Below, piece after piece: positions 1 to 10,108 of a stretch of DNA of 59,861 bases. A model generated the notes under the pieces. That model was given only the letters and a program-made list of their open reading frames with translations. It was not told the origin of the DNA and did no database searches. The stretch is from assembly GCA_004802705.1 (NCBI GenBank), contig SGPL01000162.1, positions 1 through 59,861 on the forward strand, given 5' to 3'. Origin of the DNA: Bondarzewia mesenterica. Lineage: Eukaryota; Basidiomycota; Agaricomycetes; Russulales; Bondarzewiaceae. Position 1 is the first letter of the stretch, and each line of letters starts with the position of its first letter. The translations under genes and the position numbers were made by a program.

Positions 1-7
1 TGACTAG

Positions 8-143
8 ACTACCGCAAATCGGATCAGACCTCAACCACAGGGAACTGACTACCGGAGAAATTTCATAGATACTGACCCATTTCCGGTACCCCAACTACCG
101 GAAGAATTTCAGAGCTGCGGCGCGTAGCACCGCTGGACTACCG
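8..143. repeat. Four spaced copies of the heptamer ACTACCG
   Basis: The heptamer ACTACCG occurs at 8-14, 48-54, 94-100 and 137-143, with start-to-start spacings of 40, 46 and 43 bases. The two middle copies extend to near-identical 18-mers (48-65 and 94-111) that differ only in the order of the bases in the GGAGAAA/GGAAGAA part. The stretch lies downstream of the permease gene and holds no convincing coding sequence. It may be a degraded tandem repeat or a set of protein-binding sites; the sequence does not tell which. Confidence 0.5.
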
Positions 144-402
144 TGGGAAGAACATACATTTTGGTGGGTTGCCGGGGGTCCTTGGAAGGTACGGGACAAG
201 GAAAGCCGGTCATCCTGGCGGCTCAGGGCGACCGTAGACCATGTCAGAACAAACGATTTATATGCAAGTATAATTAGTCCTATCAAAACCATGTCTGCCA
301 GTAAGATATTCTGATAATCTCTGGGTATATAAACACAAGCCGAGTCGACTGACAAAAGTCGGAATACGCCAGAAACGCCAGAAAGACTCGCAAAAAAGAC
401 TG

Positions 403-2929
403 TCAGCGTCTTGGTCGATTCTGGTTTTGCACCATCTCCATCCCCTCGTCGCCTTCAGTCGCCACCGCCTCCCACCCAAATCCTGGAGCCGCAGCCGGCC
501 GACCGCGCATGCTGGATATCCAGGACGACAAAGAGGCTGCGGAGAACCATGTTCAAAAAGGGCAGGTCAAGATGGAGCTCTGTTCAATGTTGAGGGATAC
601 TCACCAAACTTTCCGGGCAAGTGAATGTCGGTCTCACGCTGTGTAATGTAGTATACGGGTATCCCGACCAAAACGAAGCCTAGAAAGCCGAGTAAGTACG
701 CACTCTGCGCGGAATGTGTCAACTTGATTTACCTAGGACAGCCATAGCCTCCAGCGGCGCTGCGATGATCGGCATGCAGAGCAGGAACAGGGCGACCTGC
801 TGCGCGTCAGGCATGGATTGTGACAGAATCAGAAGCTTCGCTTACCGCACAAAAAATCAGGGGCGTGGTGATCCAAGTTCTATAGGGTCTATGACGATAG
901 AGTAAGGATACCGAGAGAAAGAGGACTGAGTGATGCATATCTACCTCTCTAGCTTGGGCTCTTTGATCCGCAATATAACAAGACCGAGGACCTGGAGTCA
1001 CCATGAATACCGATTGACAAAGCACAGAGGGCCACACGCTTACAGTGAGGAAGTAGAATGCCCATGATGCAACAACAGCGAAGTTGATCAGGGATCTAAA
1101 CCCTCCCCCGAAGGCGATAAACATGATCGTGATCGCAGCCTGCAGGCACATAGCGTTGAGAGGTGTTTGTCTCGTTTTGTGAAGACGGCCAAATAGGGCG
1201 GGAAGATATCCTTCTCGTCCGGCGGCGTAGATCAGACGCCCTGATGTGAAGAATGAACCTATCAATTACCACTAATGATCAGAGATCAAGGACCGAGACT
1301 CGAGCGGCATGATCCTACCGTTCAACGCTCCAAAACAGGAGAATGCGACCATAGCTGCGAAGACAGATCCCCCAACAGGCCCGAACAAAGCTCGACCAAA
1401 GTCAAGCGCAACCGTATTACTGAGTCCTACAGTATTCTTGTCGATGTCGGAGCGATAATTATGGAAGGGTCCGAAGGCAGATGAAAGTTCTTACCTTATC
1501 TAGTACCACAAAATAAGATAGATTGGCCAAAAGGAACAGGACCTGAAAAGGGCACGATTAGTTATATGCACGCCATCCTGTGATGACAGGGCGCTGACCG
1601 TGACGATGATCATACTCGAATGTATTGCTCTCGGTATGTTTTTCTCTGGATGCTTAATCTCACCTCCAACATAATTTGCTTGATCCCATCCATCAAAAGC
1701 CCACAACCCGGAATAGAGTGCTAGCGCATAAGATGACGGACTGGTACTCGATCCTTCAAATAAGTTGGTAGTAAGCGAGGTGGTTGCTCGTCCTCTGATT
1801 AGTTGTACAAGTCCAAGCACGGTCACCGATATCTACAATGTAGGTAGGCCTTGTCAGAACCTCTGATAGCGAGCTGTTGACACAGATAATACGCACAAGC
1901 GAGATAATCTAGCAGAGATGCTCAGCATCTAGTCATTTCATTTTGGATCAAGATGGGTCTTACCTTCACTGTGGTAAATATAACAGCTGCCCGTGTTCCC
2001 AAATTTCGCGTGGCAATGCACACGATAGTTACAATGAGAACAGCTACAACAGCTGTGACCTGAATAGCCCATTGAGGGATGGCGTCCGGTGGTGCATCGC
2101 TGACTGTAGCGTGCCAGAATAATCTGTTCATGTACTCGGCAAAGATGAGACTGATCACTGCGTTTGAACCTCAACGTAGTTTTGATCTGCGTCAGAATGC
2201 GAATGAAACATGATAGAGTGCGAGATAAGTACCTGGCTTGAGTGCGGCGATGGCTGTCCACGCAAACAGATATGAGATGAGCGGCCCATAGGAGTAGGCC
2301 AGGTAGGCTTGCGCCCCTCCATTCAGAGGAATCGCTGATCCGAGCTCGGCAAAACTACTTGCACCCGTCCATGCTAGTAAGCCTGAGAGCAGCCACACCG
2401 ATAGACTTGCACCGACGCTCCCTGTATTAGCTACGACCACACCTGGTGATGAACTACTCAACGATGAGGTACGGTCCATCTGAGAAAGCGGAGAAGCTCA
2501 CAATATACCAGAGCCGATCTAGGAAAGCTGTAAGTTGGATTGCCATGAACGACGGGAGTGTCACCAGTCATGAGTATTTACCTGTAGACCCACAACCAGA
2601 GCGATACCTTGTCAAATTTAACTCTCATGATGTGACAAAGCTCGATGACGACAAAGAGACTCACCATTCATTAAGCTGATATCTTTCTCACTGCCCGTCA
2701 CCCGAGCCTCATCCGGCTCGCTCAAGCTAGCACTGAGCGGTAGCAGGTCACGTTCGAAGCCAAATCCCGACAATGAATATGAGCGTTCCCGACGCGGGCG
2801 TGCAGTTGGGTCCAGCCCCTCTGAAAATTCAAGAGCGCGTAATGATTCATCGGAGTCATTCGAAGACCGGGAATGAGGAGGTGAAGGGTATTGATTCGTG
2901 TCACGCATGGGAGACGAGGTCGAAGTCAT
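403..2929 (-). CDS. LAT/MUP-type amino-acid permease (APC superfamily)
   Basis: Plasma-membrane amino-acid transporter of the fungal LAT/methionine-permease type, split into about ten exons. The start is the ATG at 2929, giving a Ser/Pro/Asp-rich cytosolic N-terminus (MTSTSSPMRDTNQYPSPP). The first membrane helices read GIALVVGLQ then IGSGI then SSPGVVVANTGSVGAS; the GSGI turn is the substrate-binding signature of this superfamily. Further helices include GASSFAELGSAIPLNGGAQA, the segment with YSGLWAFDGWDQANYVGGEI, and SGRLIYAAGREGYLPALF with its conserved Gly/Arg. The last helix is GFLGFVLVGIPVYYITQRE near 690-650. Related proteins carry neutral amino acids or methionine; the substrate cannot be read here. 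The 3' end is uncertain: stops at 403 or 455 are both possible, depending on the last intron. Confidence 0.85.
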
Positions 2930-3555
2930 TGACGCTTCGCACGAGATCCTGTTGGCGTAGACCTCCGCGAGTTTGACAGAGGTGGTGTGTATGTGGGGAT
3001 ATGGGCAGGGGTCGGCGAAAGCCTGTAGTTTAACTTTGAGCACTTTCGTCTACTTTCGTACAGTGAAGAGTTGGAGGTGGACACGTGCACGTCGTGAGTA
3101 TAGTAAGTCACACGGTCCCTACACGCGCAAAGTAANTTTTTGGCTACATGCTGCACTAGTACTGTTGCTACTGACGGACGACAACCGACCCAAAATTTAT
3201 CGGACGCTTTGCATATATCCAGAGATGTCATGAATGATGGAAAATGAAGATACAATGACGAACGATACACAAACCAGCGTAAGCAAGACCACACGGTGAC
3301 TTCGAGGTCATTGTTCCTATTCCTAGACGTTCCGAGGCTGTGCCAGAAGTAGACGAAGATACATACCAAATTGATTACCGTCCGTGCTAGCAATGCTTAT
3401 GAAGGTATGAACCTTGAGGCCTAAGTTTGAGGGTAATCGGGGAGCTCTCGGTGCGAGACATTCAGGAAGTTTTCGCATTGTCTAGCAAAGCTTGTGCAAC
3501 AATCTGGTGAATATCTGTACACCGTTCTTGACAAAACTCCAAGCACTAAAACGCT
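2930..3555. promoter_or_regulatory. Intergenic region: permease promoter and MTR3 3' flank
   Basis: No family-supported coding sequence lies in these 626 bases. They contain the upstream region of the permease (to the right of its start at 2929) and the 3' flank of MTR3. One undetermined base (N) sits at 3136 beside a T run. No clear TATA box or repeat was found. Confidence 0.4.
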
Positions 3556-4535
3556 TCAATTAGATAACCACTCCATTTTCAAAACAGTCAGACATACTTG
3601 TAGTGCATCCTGTGGAAGAATGCGTCCGGCCTGCCATACGTTGGTGACGGTGCCTAAAGCAGGTATACAAGCATAGATCAGACTGCCATCTGCCCTTTGA
3701 GCCTCTTCTTCTGTCGGGTCAAGCCAGATCTCCCGGCCCATGAAAGACTGCAAAAATGAGTCGACGAAAGTACGAAACCGTCACTCAACTTACAGCAGAA
3801 CAAGAAACAACCAATCCGAAAAGTTCTATTCCGGCATCAGCTAGTGCAGTTGAAGCTGCAACTGAAGCAGCCGCAACACAACCATCGGTGCCATCGCTCT
3901 CCACGACTGTGATGAAGATGTCGATAACTGACTTGGGTAGAAGTTCTAAACGAACTGAAGGAGTCAGGGCTTGTTGTACAAGCACCGCAACAGAGCGATC
4001 TTCGGCATCCTGAGCAACATGAATAAAACTCGTGACCGGAAAATCACAGCGTGTCGGACTCACACGAAGAGGCGCTCTTCTCCGCCCACATGAGAATGGG
4101 GTAAATTTGACTTCGATATTCAATCGACCGATTTCGCTGTACGCAATATTTTTAGATTGCCGCGGTCCGTAGCTAGCGTGTGCAAAAACCAGTGAGTTGA
4201 TGAAGCGTGCAAGTGGGCAACGAAGAACCGACACTGCACATGCCACTTTAGTTCGTTCGGTTTCTATATATGCTGATCCGTTGGCTTGACTGATCAACCC
4301 AGCTTTAAGAACTATCTGCCACGAAGCAAAACATTGCGCAAGAATAAGATAGATACCTGGAGGTCACAAATTACGCACATATTGGTCGGATGTCGAGTGG
4401 ATCACGTCCTTGACGAGGATCGCCTACTTTCCATGTGGAATACACTGCATCATCGTCTTCGGAGGCGTCGAACACGGGAGGAAAGCTCTCTTCTGGGCCG
4501 TTTATACGCCTTCTGTCAAATGCGCTCTGAGCCAT
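3556..4535 (-). CDS. MTR3: Exosome complex component MTR3 (RNase PH-like)
   Basis: Subunit of the six-member RNase PH ring of the RNA exosome, which acts in 3'-5' RNA processing and decay. Catalytic residues are normally absent from eukaryotic ring subunits. The ATG at 4535 opens MAQSAFDRRRINGPEESFPP. After introns come GSAYIETERTKVACAV, YGPRQSKN, IEVKFTPFSCGRRRAPLR, LELLPKSVIDIFITVVESDG and ALADAGIELFGLVVSCSA, then a C-terminal exon with ADGSLIYACIPALGTVTNVW, ending at 3556. The order and the YGPR...FTPFSC and VVESDG blocks fit MTR3/EXOSC6 better than RRP41 or RRP46. The gene starts only 72 bases from the divergent NSRP1 gene. Confidence 0.88.
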
Positions 4536-4607
4536 GGTCGTGAATAGTTGGGGCTTAAAACTCCGACTCGAAGGATGGGCTTGTAGTTACGTAACACACG
4601 TCTCAGC
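4536..4607. promoter_or_regulatory. 72-bp bidirectional promoter, MTR3 / NSRP1
   Basis: The start codons of MTR3 (minus strand, 4535) and NSRP1 (plus strand, 4608) are separated by 72 bases, so both 5' UTRs and core promoters must fit in or overlap this stretch or extend into the neighbouring gene. No TATA element is visible. Confidence 0.6.
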
Positions 4608-5912
4608 ATGAAGCTCTCATTCTCCCTCGCGAGCAACAAACCCAGGCAAAAACCTGTCGGCACAGCTCCCTCTCTCAAACGTCCTGCTGCCTTTGCTTCC
4701 CTTGACGATGAAGCCGCGGAAGATACTACGCCCACCACAAGCAATGGCTCAAGGGGGACAGCCAATCAACGGTTGATAGCTCAGAACGTGGAGTTATCGA
4801 AGGCTGCGCGGAAACGCATGGAGGCCGAGCAGAAAATAGATTCAACCGTTTTTGAGTATGACGAAGTTTGGGAAAACATGCAGGAGGCGAAACTTCGACA
4901 GAAGGAGGCAAAGGAACAAGAGTCTTTGGAGAGGAAGGTGAGCATTGCTATTTCATTATGCACTGTCTCAGAAATGACACGCTGGCATGCACAGCCTAAA
5001 TATATCAGTAACTTGCTAAGCACAGCTGCTACTAGACGACTGGATCATCTTAGAGCAGAAGAGAAGATGATCCAACGAGAGCGCGAGGCGGAGGGCGATG
5101 AATTCAAGGACAAGGAGGCATTCGTGACGCAGGCGTACAAGGATCAGATGGCCGAGGTGAAGAGAGCCGAGGAGGAAGAGAAGGAACGTGAAGGCATGTG
5201 TCTACCATTCAATCATATATTGATCTCCGAATCTTCTCCTTTTGCTCGTCGCTCATGGATCTTGTGGGCAGAGCTCGAGAGGAAGAAGAATGGTCCATCC
5301 ACGGGATTAGCGCATTTCTATCGCAAGATGCTCGAAGAGTCGGAGCAAATGCATGAACAGACAGTTGCCGCTACTATGCAGTCACAGCAGAAGGCAGTCC
5401 AAGGCCCGCAAGGTCCCATTCCGAACCTTACCATTACCAAACCTACCGACTTCACCCCGAAATCCGACTTGGAACTTGCTCGTCTTGCACGTGAGCAAGG
5501 CAAAGAAGTGGAGCTTAATGAAGACAATCAGATTGTTGACAAGCGCGAGTTGCTCTCTGCGGGTCTCAATCTGTCTGCGCCCAATACGCGACGCTTGGGT
5601 TTGCGGACCTCGGTCAAGAAGGTCGAAGTCGACAAGCAGGTAGAGGTCCACCGTGCTGTGGGAACAGCAGCCAGCCAGAAGGAGATTAACGACAGGCGCC
5701 GGAGAGAAATTGCATCGCAGTTGGAAAGCGAGCAGGAGCGTGTTATGAAGGAGAAGGAGCGTCGGGAGCAGGAGGCCACTGCGAGAATTATCGCAAGACG
5801 TAACGATGATGCTGACATTCAAAACGCAATTGAACGATATCGACAACGGAAGCGCCAGAAGTTGGAACAGGCGACTTTACAGCCATCAGAGCAGGAGGCC
5901 GGGATATCGTAG
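4608..5912 (+). CDS. NSRP1: Nuclear speckle splicing regulatory protein 1 homologue
   Basis: Coiled-coil nuclear protein of the NSRP1/CCDC55 family, whose animal member regulates alternative splicing. Family blocks visible: VFEYDEVWENMQEAKLRQKE, PKYISNLLSTAATRR, EEKMIQREREAEGDEFKDKE followed by AFVTQAYKDQMAEVKRAEEE. Two introns with open frames interrupt it: one after ERK at 4936 (acceptor before PKYIS at about 4995) and one at about 5195-5270 before LERKKNGPSTGLAHFYRKML. The C-terminal half is highly charged and ends at 5912 after a KRQKLEQ-type basic stretch, a likely nuclear localisation signal. The start ATG at 4608 opens MKLSFSLASNKPRQK; fungal homologues likewise begin with a short FSL motif. 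Confidence 0.85.
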   Translation: MKLSFSLASNKPRQKPVGTAPSLKRPAAFASLDDEAAEDTTPTTSNGSRGTANQRLIAQNVELSKAARKRMEAEQKIDSTVFEYDEVWENMQEAKLRQKEAKEQESLERKVSIAISLCTVSEMTRWHAQPKYISNLLSTAATRRLDHLRAEEKMIQREREAEGDEFKDKEAFVTQAYKDQMAEVKRAEEEEKEREGMCLPFNHILISESSPFARRSWILWAELERKKNGPSTGLAHFYRKMLEESEQMHEQTVAATMQSQQKAVQGPQGPIPNLTITKPTDFTPKSDLELARLAREQGKEVELNEDNQIVDKRELLSAGLNLSAPNTRRLGLRTSVKKVEVDKQVEVHRAVGTAASQKEINDRRRREIASQLESEQERVMKEKERREQEATARIIARRNDDADIQNAIERYRQRKRQKLEQATLQPSEQEAGIS

Positions 5913-6070
5913 TGCCCAACTGTAATATTTGTGCTTCTTGAATCCGAGTTAGGACGACTACATAGAAGAAAGTGCGACACCTGTAATTTGTGACAAATAA
6001 ATATTGCGGTTATCATCGTCTAGGTAAAGTTTCCAGCAGTTGCCTATACAGTGACTTATAAGGGGAATTG
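5913..6070. other. Convergent intergenic region NSRP1 / kinase-like gene
   Basis: The 158 bases between two converging stop codons hold only 3' flanks. AATAAA occurs at about 5997, a possible cleavage/polyadenylation signal for NSRP1. Confidence 0.4.
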
Positions 6071-7287
6071 TTAGAATGTCGTCCGTTTTGCACCTTCACG
6101 TAGTCGTGCATCTCCAATGTGCCTGATCATACTGTCAAATCCCGTCAAAACGTCAAGAGCAGTCGGCCTTCGGCTATGTTCTTCGTTGAACATGGGGACC
6201 GTGAGGGTGACCAGTTCTGGAACGACATATCCTGTTGACTGTGAAACGTATTCAGACGACGTGAAAATCCAGATGAGCCACGTAAACGAAGACAACAACG
6301 TACATGACAAGCCCTGACAATGAGCATAGCTAAAGCCCATACATCCACCTTGAATGGATCGCTCGAGTCGCCTCTTTCCAATTCTGGTGGTATTTCTGTT
6401 GATCGTATCCCTCGAATCCGAGGGCGGTCGACGGCTTTGAAATGACGGCTCAATTCAAAATCGATACAGGCGTACTGCCCCTTGTAGTCGGTTACGAGAT
6501 TTCGGAGCGAGATGTCAAGGTGTGCAATTCTGTGAAGATGCATGAAGGTGATGTGCTGTGAAAGGAGAACCATGCTAAGCAGTCGTTTCTGAATGCAGCG
6601 AAGCTTGAGTTATCCAGTTATCATACCTCTATACACGTCCGTAGAGCTATCAAGAACAGTCGCAAACAGCATGGTGTCTCAGGAATAAGCTGAGAAGACC
6701 ATTCTTCCATCACGATGAAGGCGATTTTATCATCGCGAGCCTCAATGAGGTCCAGAACAGCTATAACAATTTTTTGAGTACTCAGATGCGCTGCGCGAGT
6801 GGCGTGCACACATACGAATACAGTGATTCATTGGGTGGTCTCTCACAGGAGGCGAGGAAAGAAGACGAATGATTTCGAGTTCACGGCTATGTAGATGGAC
6901 GGCTTTGACAACAATCCTCGTGTTGTCTTTGATTTGATGTCCCCGAAACAGATTGTCGTGCTAAAGATAGTATGTCAGAAAATCGCCATATTAGAAAAGT
7001 GCTCAACGTACAAGCCCTGGATCTTTACAGAGCGCAGCATCGTCGGATAGACCACAAGCACGAGAATACCCCGCAGATTGTTTGGTTCCCTTATCTCCCC
7101 AGTAGCCCTCGTAAAACTGCTTCACGTCTCGAACAGTATCCAGATGAAATCCACGATGCTCTAGCAGATCACGATAGATTTCCCAGTCTGGACGAACACG
7201 GGCGTTCACATCGTCTTCATCCTCTGACGAGCTACTCGACGAAGGATTCGATGCAGCCTTTGTGTCAGAATCATAGAAGCGAGACAT
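6071..7287 (-). CDS. Divergent protein-kinase-fold protein
   Basis: Single-domain kinase-like protein of a type expanded in Agaricomycetes. The start ATG at 7287 (MSRFYDSDTKAASN) leads into an acidic Ser-rich N-terminus, then a charged region (RPDWEIYRDLLEHRGFHLDT). The next exon carries a candidate ATP-binding lysine in NTRIVVKAVHLHSRELEIIR; its Glu could be the helix-C partner. The catalytic loop reads HRIAHLDISLRNLV: the catalytic Asp and the metal-binding Asn are kept, but Arg of HRD is Leu. The next motif is DFE (CIDFELSRHF) rather than DFG. The APE-like segment is TEIPPELERG and subdomain IX is FKVDVWALAMLIV. Activity is possible but unproven; a pseudokinase is the alternative. Substrate unknown. 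Confidence 0.75.
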
Positions 7288-8014
7288 GGCTGGGACATAC
7301 AAGACAAGGTGCAGCTATTGTAGGGCGTATGGCGACGGGTATTATAGGGCAGGCTGGTGTCCTTGAAGCGGCCTTGCCCCTTGAACTCAAGGAGGGAAAT
7401 CGATACTTCAAAGGGTTAGGATCCATACAAGCACGGAGGTTGAGGTAAACCTGAGCCCGCATTCGGCAAGCAAAGCAAAAGATGGGACACCCCAGTATGC
7501 GACAGCGAAAGCATCAAAATGGAATGTTTGGTGACCGCGATGACTTCTGGTCGTAACCGAGAGGTGAATTAATATGTCCTCGTGGATGAATAGTAGTTCT
7601 TCGAGAACGAAGGACCAATTCGGAACACCTGCTGTCCGACCATCGCATGATGAACTGGCTATCGTTTCCAGATGAGCGAAACGGGGAACAGATGATACAC
7701 GTCTACGTCGCTTTTGGTCCTAAGGCTCCCAGGATACAGCTATCAACGCGTCAAAGCTGGCAGCGTTCGATGCAAAGATCGGTCCCGGCACGGAGGTGCT
7801 AGCCCTTACGCAGAAAGAATGGACATAAAGAGGCGAAACCGCGCAGCCCTCTAGTCCTGTGCTCGTTATTTTGCTGCCGGGGCACTGGGGTCTTGCTGAT
7901 GGCGTTCAAGCGACTTGAAATTTGGAAAGTCGCAGCCAAAATAGGAAGGGATGCCGTGACCACGTGTTTGGGGAACGTAACGAATCGTAGTAACGCGTTT
8001 CCGTCACCCCAGCC
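7288..8014. promoter_or_regulatory. Divergent intergenic region, kinase-like / RRM genes
   Basis: Upstream region shared by two divergently transcribed genes. Open frames here are short, overlap each other and match no family. No tRNA-like cloverleaf, repeat or transposon end was seen. Confidence 0.4.
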
Positions 8015-8708
8015 ATGGAGGAGGGAACCAAGACGAAGAAAACCCTGTTCGTGGGCGGAATTGGAGATGACGTGGACGAGATGGTGATTCTGGACGCATT
8101 CTCAACATTCGGTGAGTACCACCGAGCTTGCAGCCGCGACTAATGCTTCATGGAGCCTTCAGGTGATGTTATAGAGGTGCAGTTACCCAGCGCTGCAACG
8201 AATCAATCCCAACAGACTGGTGGTGATAGCATAATTCCCTCTAGTTGATAAAAACGTTAACAGATAGAGCCTCATAAAAGCAAAACACCGCGGCTTCGCG
8301 TTTGTGACATATTCCTCCGCTGGGGATGCTCAAGATGCTATTGATAACATGGACCTGAACGAATTGCGGGGAAGAGTGCTCAAGGTGAACCTTGCCCGAC
8401 CTCTAAAGGGTCAGATGCAGCTTACTGGCAATCGCCCAGGTCGGTTCTCGGTTGTTTGGATGTTCTGGTCTCTCTTCTCTGACATTCGTAATTTGCAGTA
8501 TGGGAGTCCGAAGAGTGGTTACAGCGGTACGCCAAACCTCTGGCTGAAAGTGGAGGTTCGCAATATTCCATAGCATGGTGTAGGGCATTCATCGATTTAT
8601 ATCGTGGTTTTTCTAGGTGTCCAGGCTCGCAAAAAAGAGAAAAGCGACGAGCAGTCAGAACCGCCAGAGATGGGCGATGGAGAGGACGAGAATGCCATGC
8701 AGGAGTGA
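8015..8708 (+). CDS. Small RRM protein resembling the cyclophilin-33 (PPIE) RRM
   Basis: Single RNA-recognition-motif protein of roughly 140 residues. RNP2 is TLFVGGIG near residue 10 and RNP1 is KHRGFAFVTY; the C-terminal part of the fold is DNMDLNELRGRVLKVNLARP. This pattern matches the RRM of peptidyl-prolyl isomerase E, where the domain is followed by a cyclophilin. Here there is no cyclophilin: the protein continues with AVWESEEWLQRYAKPLAESG and ends in an acidic tail (PEMGDGEDENAMQE, stop at 8706). Introns: one after FSTFG at about 8111, one at 8220-8280 (acceptor ATAAAAG gives the only open frame into RNP1), one after NRP at about 8440 and one at about 8553-8617. Role probably in mRNA processing, inferred from fold only. 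Confidence 0.78.
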
Positions 8709-8914
8709 TTCGGACAGCTATGTATCATCATTGTATCGCTAATGTTTATCTCAGACTGTGGTTCATGACTTGTATCGTCGAGTTCGTCATCCAGGTAGAT
8801 CCAGGTAGATGACTTGGGGTGGTACAGTGCGCTCGTATCATTACTATTAAAAGATACACATATCTTACACTAGCATCGCTGAAGGGAGCGGCGATGAATG
8901 GAATACGAGTGGTG

Positions 8915-9729
8915 TCAAGATTGTAATGCGCTCGACTGATTGATTTCCGAGTCGTCGAACTGCGCGCGTGCCCGTTTGATATCTTCCTGCATGAACAACA
9001 ACTCTTCCATTCTGGCGAGCTTCTTTGCGTCGGCAGGCCGCGACAACGCTCTTCGGAGATCTTCAATAGAAAGGCGCGCCTTTTTGGTTCCCGACAACGC
9101 TGTCTGACACTAGAGAATATTAGTTGTTGATGCGAGGAGTAAGACAGACTATTGCAGCACTCACGACATCAGCGATGTATTCAACGAGTATCTCCTCCAT
9201 CACGTTCACCGTATCATTTGCTGGATTGCGGTCATCGCCAAACCCAAACATCAAATTTCTCACTACAAAGAGGAGTAAATGCTTGCCGGAAGAAGGCGAG
9301 AACGGGCGTACATTCTTTCGTGAATAACCCCCTTACACTCGATTGCTTTCTATACCCCCTGGCAGTGGCACCTCCAAGACTTGCCGCTGACAGGCTTTCA
9401 CGGCTGTAGGCAGGCTGGTACGCACTGAAAGTAGACTTCTGTGTCGCAGCAGGCACCTGTAAAATCGCCTGTGATGCTGTCGCCGTTGATGGTGCTGCAG
9501 GTGATGGACGGGGGGCTGCATGAAGATGTTGCTGGTAATAACTATAGGAGTATGGCCATGTGGTACCGTATCCTGTGACGGCGGTTGCAGGATATGGGCT
9601 GGCTGTTGGGTAGGAATATGCACCCGCAGTCTGTGGGTAAATCCCGGGTGTGCCAGGATGGTAGGCACTGTATGGGTAGGCTCCTGGTGTCGCAGGCTGC
9701 TGTCCTGGCTGAGATGGATAGTATGACAT
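8915..9729 (-). CDS. TAF13: TFIID subunit TAF13 with Tyr/Pro-rich N-terminal extension
   Basis: General transcription factor subunit; TAF13 pairs with TAF11 through histone folds in TFIID. The conserved core reads RGLFTKE, then across an intron LRNLMFGFGDDRNPANDTVN with VMEEILVEYIADV, then after a second intron CQTALSGTKKARLSIEDLRR and ARMEELLFMQEDIKRARAQF, ending at 8915. This is a clear TAF13 histone fold. Unusually, it is preceded in the same open exon by about 140 residues rich in Tyr, Pro, Ala and Gln (MSYYPSQPGQQPATPGAYPY onward), a low-complexity region absent from most family members, which begin just before the fold. The start at 9729 is the first ATG that keeps this extension; an upstream ATG at 9750 would add seven residues. 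Confidence 0.87.
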
Positions 9730-10108
9730 GGCTTTCAGGATCAAGCTCAAGCTGGACGAAACGAAGAGTCGTCAACGATTATAGGTGAATACAGTGGATG
9801 AGTTAAATGCACTCACTACAGATTAATGATATGACAGAGGTACACACTGGTACACAATTGCGTCGACTGTGACACACAAAAGATACCGATCGGATCTGCA
9901 CGCCTTCAATTGTTCAGATTACATGTAAAAAAAATTACGTGATACGTACTTTACGGTGACAAGTCTTGACAAGTTGATACTACCGTAAGTAGTGGGTCTC
10001 ATACTACCAAGACCTCAAAGACTCAGTACTCAGCATTCAGGAATAGGATTTCAGCCATGAGATATCAGTTGCTGAGAAAATATAGTATCTGTCGTACTCA
10101 AGTACACG
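9730..10108. promoter_or_regulatory. Intergenic region upstream of TAF13
   Basis: Contains the TAF13 promoter and the 3' flank of the DUF4211 gene (both on the minus strand). It is AT-richer than the genes, with an A-run near 9926. No gene is supported. Confidence 0.35.

Noticed and set aside
95..355. 86-codon minus-strand open frame beyond the permease stop, with a hydrophobic stretch
   Set aside because: It could be read as an extra helix, but the permease already has its terminal helix, and no good splice links the two.
6972..7448. 158-codon plus-strand open frame overlapping the kinase-like gene
   Set aside because: Composition and lack of motifs show an antisense shadow; the minus-strand gene has kinase motifs.
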